Of a DNA stretch of 5,828 nt, positions 5,142-5,828 are shown one piece after another. Numbering within the stretch: position 1 is the first letter of the stretch; each line of letters opens with the position of its first letter. This stretch comes from Ruminococcus sp. (GTDB taxonomy: Bacteria > Bacillota > Clostridia > Oscillospirales > Ruminococcaceae): NCBI GenBank assembly GCA_017544125.1, contig JAFYET010000305.1, forward strand, positions 1-5,828, written 5' to 3'. The notes under the pieces are model-generated. The model saw only the letters and a program-made list of their open reading frames with translations, did not search any database and was not told the DNA's origin. The translations under genes and the position numbers were made by a program.

Positions 5142-5546
5142 ATGAAAACAGCAGTAATTTTCTGGTCGGGAACGGGCAATACGGAGGCTATGGCTAATGC
5201 CGTGGCTGAGGGTGCAGGCGTTTCTGCAACACAGGTATCGAGCTTTGACGGCGATGTCAGCGAGTATGACGCACTGGCACTCGGCTGCCCTGCAATGGGC
5301 GCAGAGGAGCTGGAGGACGGCGAGTTCGAGCCTTTCTTCGCAGGCATCGAGGGCAAGATAAGCGGCAAGAAGATAGCCCTCTTCGGCTCGTATGACTGGG
5401 GCGACGGCGAATGGATGCGCCTCTGGGCTGAAAGAGTTAAAGCCGCAGGCGCTGAGCTTGTAAACGGCGAGGGTCTTATCTGCAACAACACCCCCGACGA
5501 TGAAGCCCTTGCAAAGTGCAAAGCACTCGGCGCTTCGCTCGGTTAA
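5142..5546 (+). CDS. Short-chain flavodoxin (clostridial type)
   Basis: The 134-residue protein is a complete short-chain flavodoxin, a soluble FMN-binding electron carrier that can replace ferredoxin when iron is scarce. The start MKTAVIFWSGTGNTEAMA holds the FMN phosphate loop SGTGNT (9-14). The next loop is CPAMGAEELED (49-59; M52 corresponds to the flavin-contacting Met56 of Clostridium beijerinckii flavodoxin, recalled). FGSYDWGDGEWM (81-92) is the other flavin loop, with W86 at the stacking position. Typical length is about 138. It lies 140 bp after DUF3793 on the same strand, with its own strong ribosome-binding site. It would be low-iron induced if controlled by the operator at 4415-4432. 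The stop codon sits at the edge of the GTAACAG repeats. Partner enzymes are not visible. Confidence 0.95.
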   Translation: MKTAVIFWSGTGNTEAMANAVAEGAGVSATQVSSFDGDVSEYDALALGCPAMGAEELEDGEFEPFFAGIEGKISGKKIALFGSYDWGDGEWMRLWAERVKAAGAELVNGEGLICNNTPDDEALAKCKALGASLG

Positions 5547-5560
5547 CAGGCTTGTCTCAG

Positions 5561-5606
5561 GTAACAGGCTTATGTCAGGTAACAGGTAACAGGTAACAGG
5601 TAACAG
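5561..5606. repeat. GTAACAG heptamer repeats
   Basis: Four perfect tandem copies of GTAACAG occupy 5579-5606. One more lies at 5561-5567, and a degenerate one (GTTAACAG, 5542-5549) overlaps the flavodoxin stop codon. The 7-bp period equals that of the unrelated TATGCAT array. They are too short and spacerless to be CRISPR. Confidence 0.8.
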
Positions 5607-5612
5607 GTGAGG

Positions 5613-5792
5613 TGCGCCTGCGGCGCAGATGTCCATTCGGACTATTTGGGCAGCGTTTCTGTTTAATTTAAGCGATTTCGTAGGGGCAAAAGCCCGATAT
5701 GGGCGGTATCAACTTCGTTGATACCATTGTCGCCCGCAAGGGAAAGTTTTGCGAAGCGAAACTTTCGTATTATCCGCCACAGCGGATAATAC
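5613..5792 (+). repeat. Run of perfect hairpins downstream of flavodoxin, related to the element at 4042-4229
   Basis: This gene-free stretch holds consecutive perfect hairpins: 5613-5627 (6-bp stem, loop TGC), 5684-5695 (GGGC/GCCC, loop AAAA), 5705-5725 (9-bp stem, loop TTC), 5742-5766 (8 bp plus an inner wobble and 2 bp, loop GAA) and 5767-5792 (11-bp stem, loop CACA). It shares with the element at 4042-4229 the CGCCTGCGGCG hairpin top, a GCCCGA...GGGC motif, and ATTGTCGCCCGnAAGGG, in the same order and orientation. No U-tract terminator or coding frame is evident. Confidence 0.65.
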
Positions 5793-5802
5793 AATACACC
5801 AC

Positions 5803-5828
5803 AATTATGCATTATGAATTATGCATTA
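5803..5828. repeat. TATGCAT heptamer array at the right edge, cut by the window
   Basis: TATGCAT, TATGAAT, TATGCAT and two further bases. These 26 bases are a perfect inverted copy of 4048-4073, including the variant heptamer, and lie in the same relative position as the right arm of the element at 4042-4229. The array probably continues beyond the window. Confidence 0.75.

Overview
The window reads as chromosomal DNA of a gut-type Clostridium relative, most likely Ruminococcus or another Oscillospirales member. This is inferred from moderately high GC coding sequence, strong Shine-Dalgarno sites, consensus sigma-A promoters, a short clostridial-type flavodoxin, a DUF3793 protein, a short VanW protein and hairpin-rich intergenic repeats. 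No rRNA, tRNA, CRISPR array or transposase gene was seen.

Layout. (1) Positions 1-2752, minus strand: a perfect-consensus promoter (2724-2752) drives a three-gene operon. Its genes are an unassigned TIM-barrel-like protein (2001-2681), a YqeG-type HAD phosphatase fused to a VanW domain (629-2008), and the N-terminal 212 residues of a polysaccharide flippase-like membrane protein that runs off the left edge. Both junctions overlap by 8 bp. The content points to a cell-envelope role. (2) Positions 2751-4262, minus strand: a DtxR/MntR-like regulator (3604-3984) overlaps a ZIP/GufA-type metal transporter (2825-3607) by 4 bp. The unit ends in a hairpin around the stop codon followed by an intrinsic terminator. 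A promoter at 4233-4262 is separated from the regulator by a 188-bp inverted-repeat element lying in the predicted leader. (3) Positions 4280-5546, plus strand: a DUF3793 protein (4456-5001) and a short-chain flavodoxin (5142-5546), behind a strong promoter (4376-4404). (4) Positions 5547-5828: no gene; GTAACAG heptamer repeats, a run of perfect hairpins and TATGCAT heptamers, related to the element at 4042-4229.

The most interesting part is the divergent region 4257-4432. It holds three copies of one dyad, GTTAG-N6-CTAAC. One copy, extended to an 18-bp perfect palindrome, sits at about +4 to +21 of the DUF3793 promoter. With a DtxR-like regulator and metal transporter on one side and flavodoxin (a common low-iron substitute for ferredoxin) on the other, the region looks like a compact metal-responsive divergon. 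The regulator appears to lack every canonical DtxR/MntR metal ligand, and the DUF3793 protein carries 13 cysteines, including two CX3CX2C motifs. That raises the possibility of an unusual sensing or metal-handling mechanism. The functional link is inference; the sites, motifs and substitutions are read from the sequence, with MntR/DtxR comparisons made from memory.
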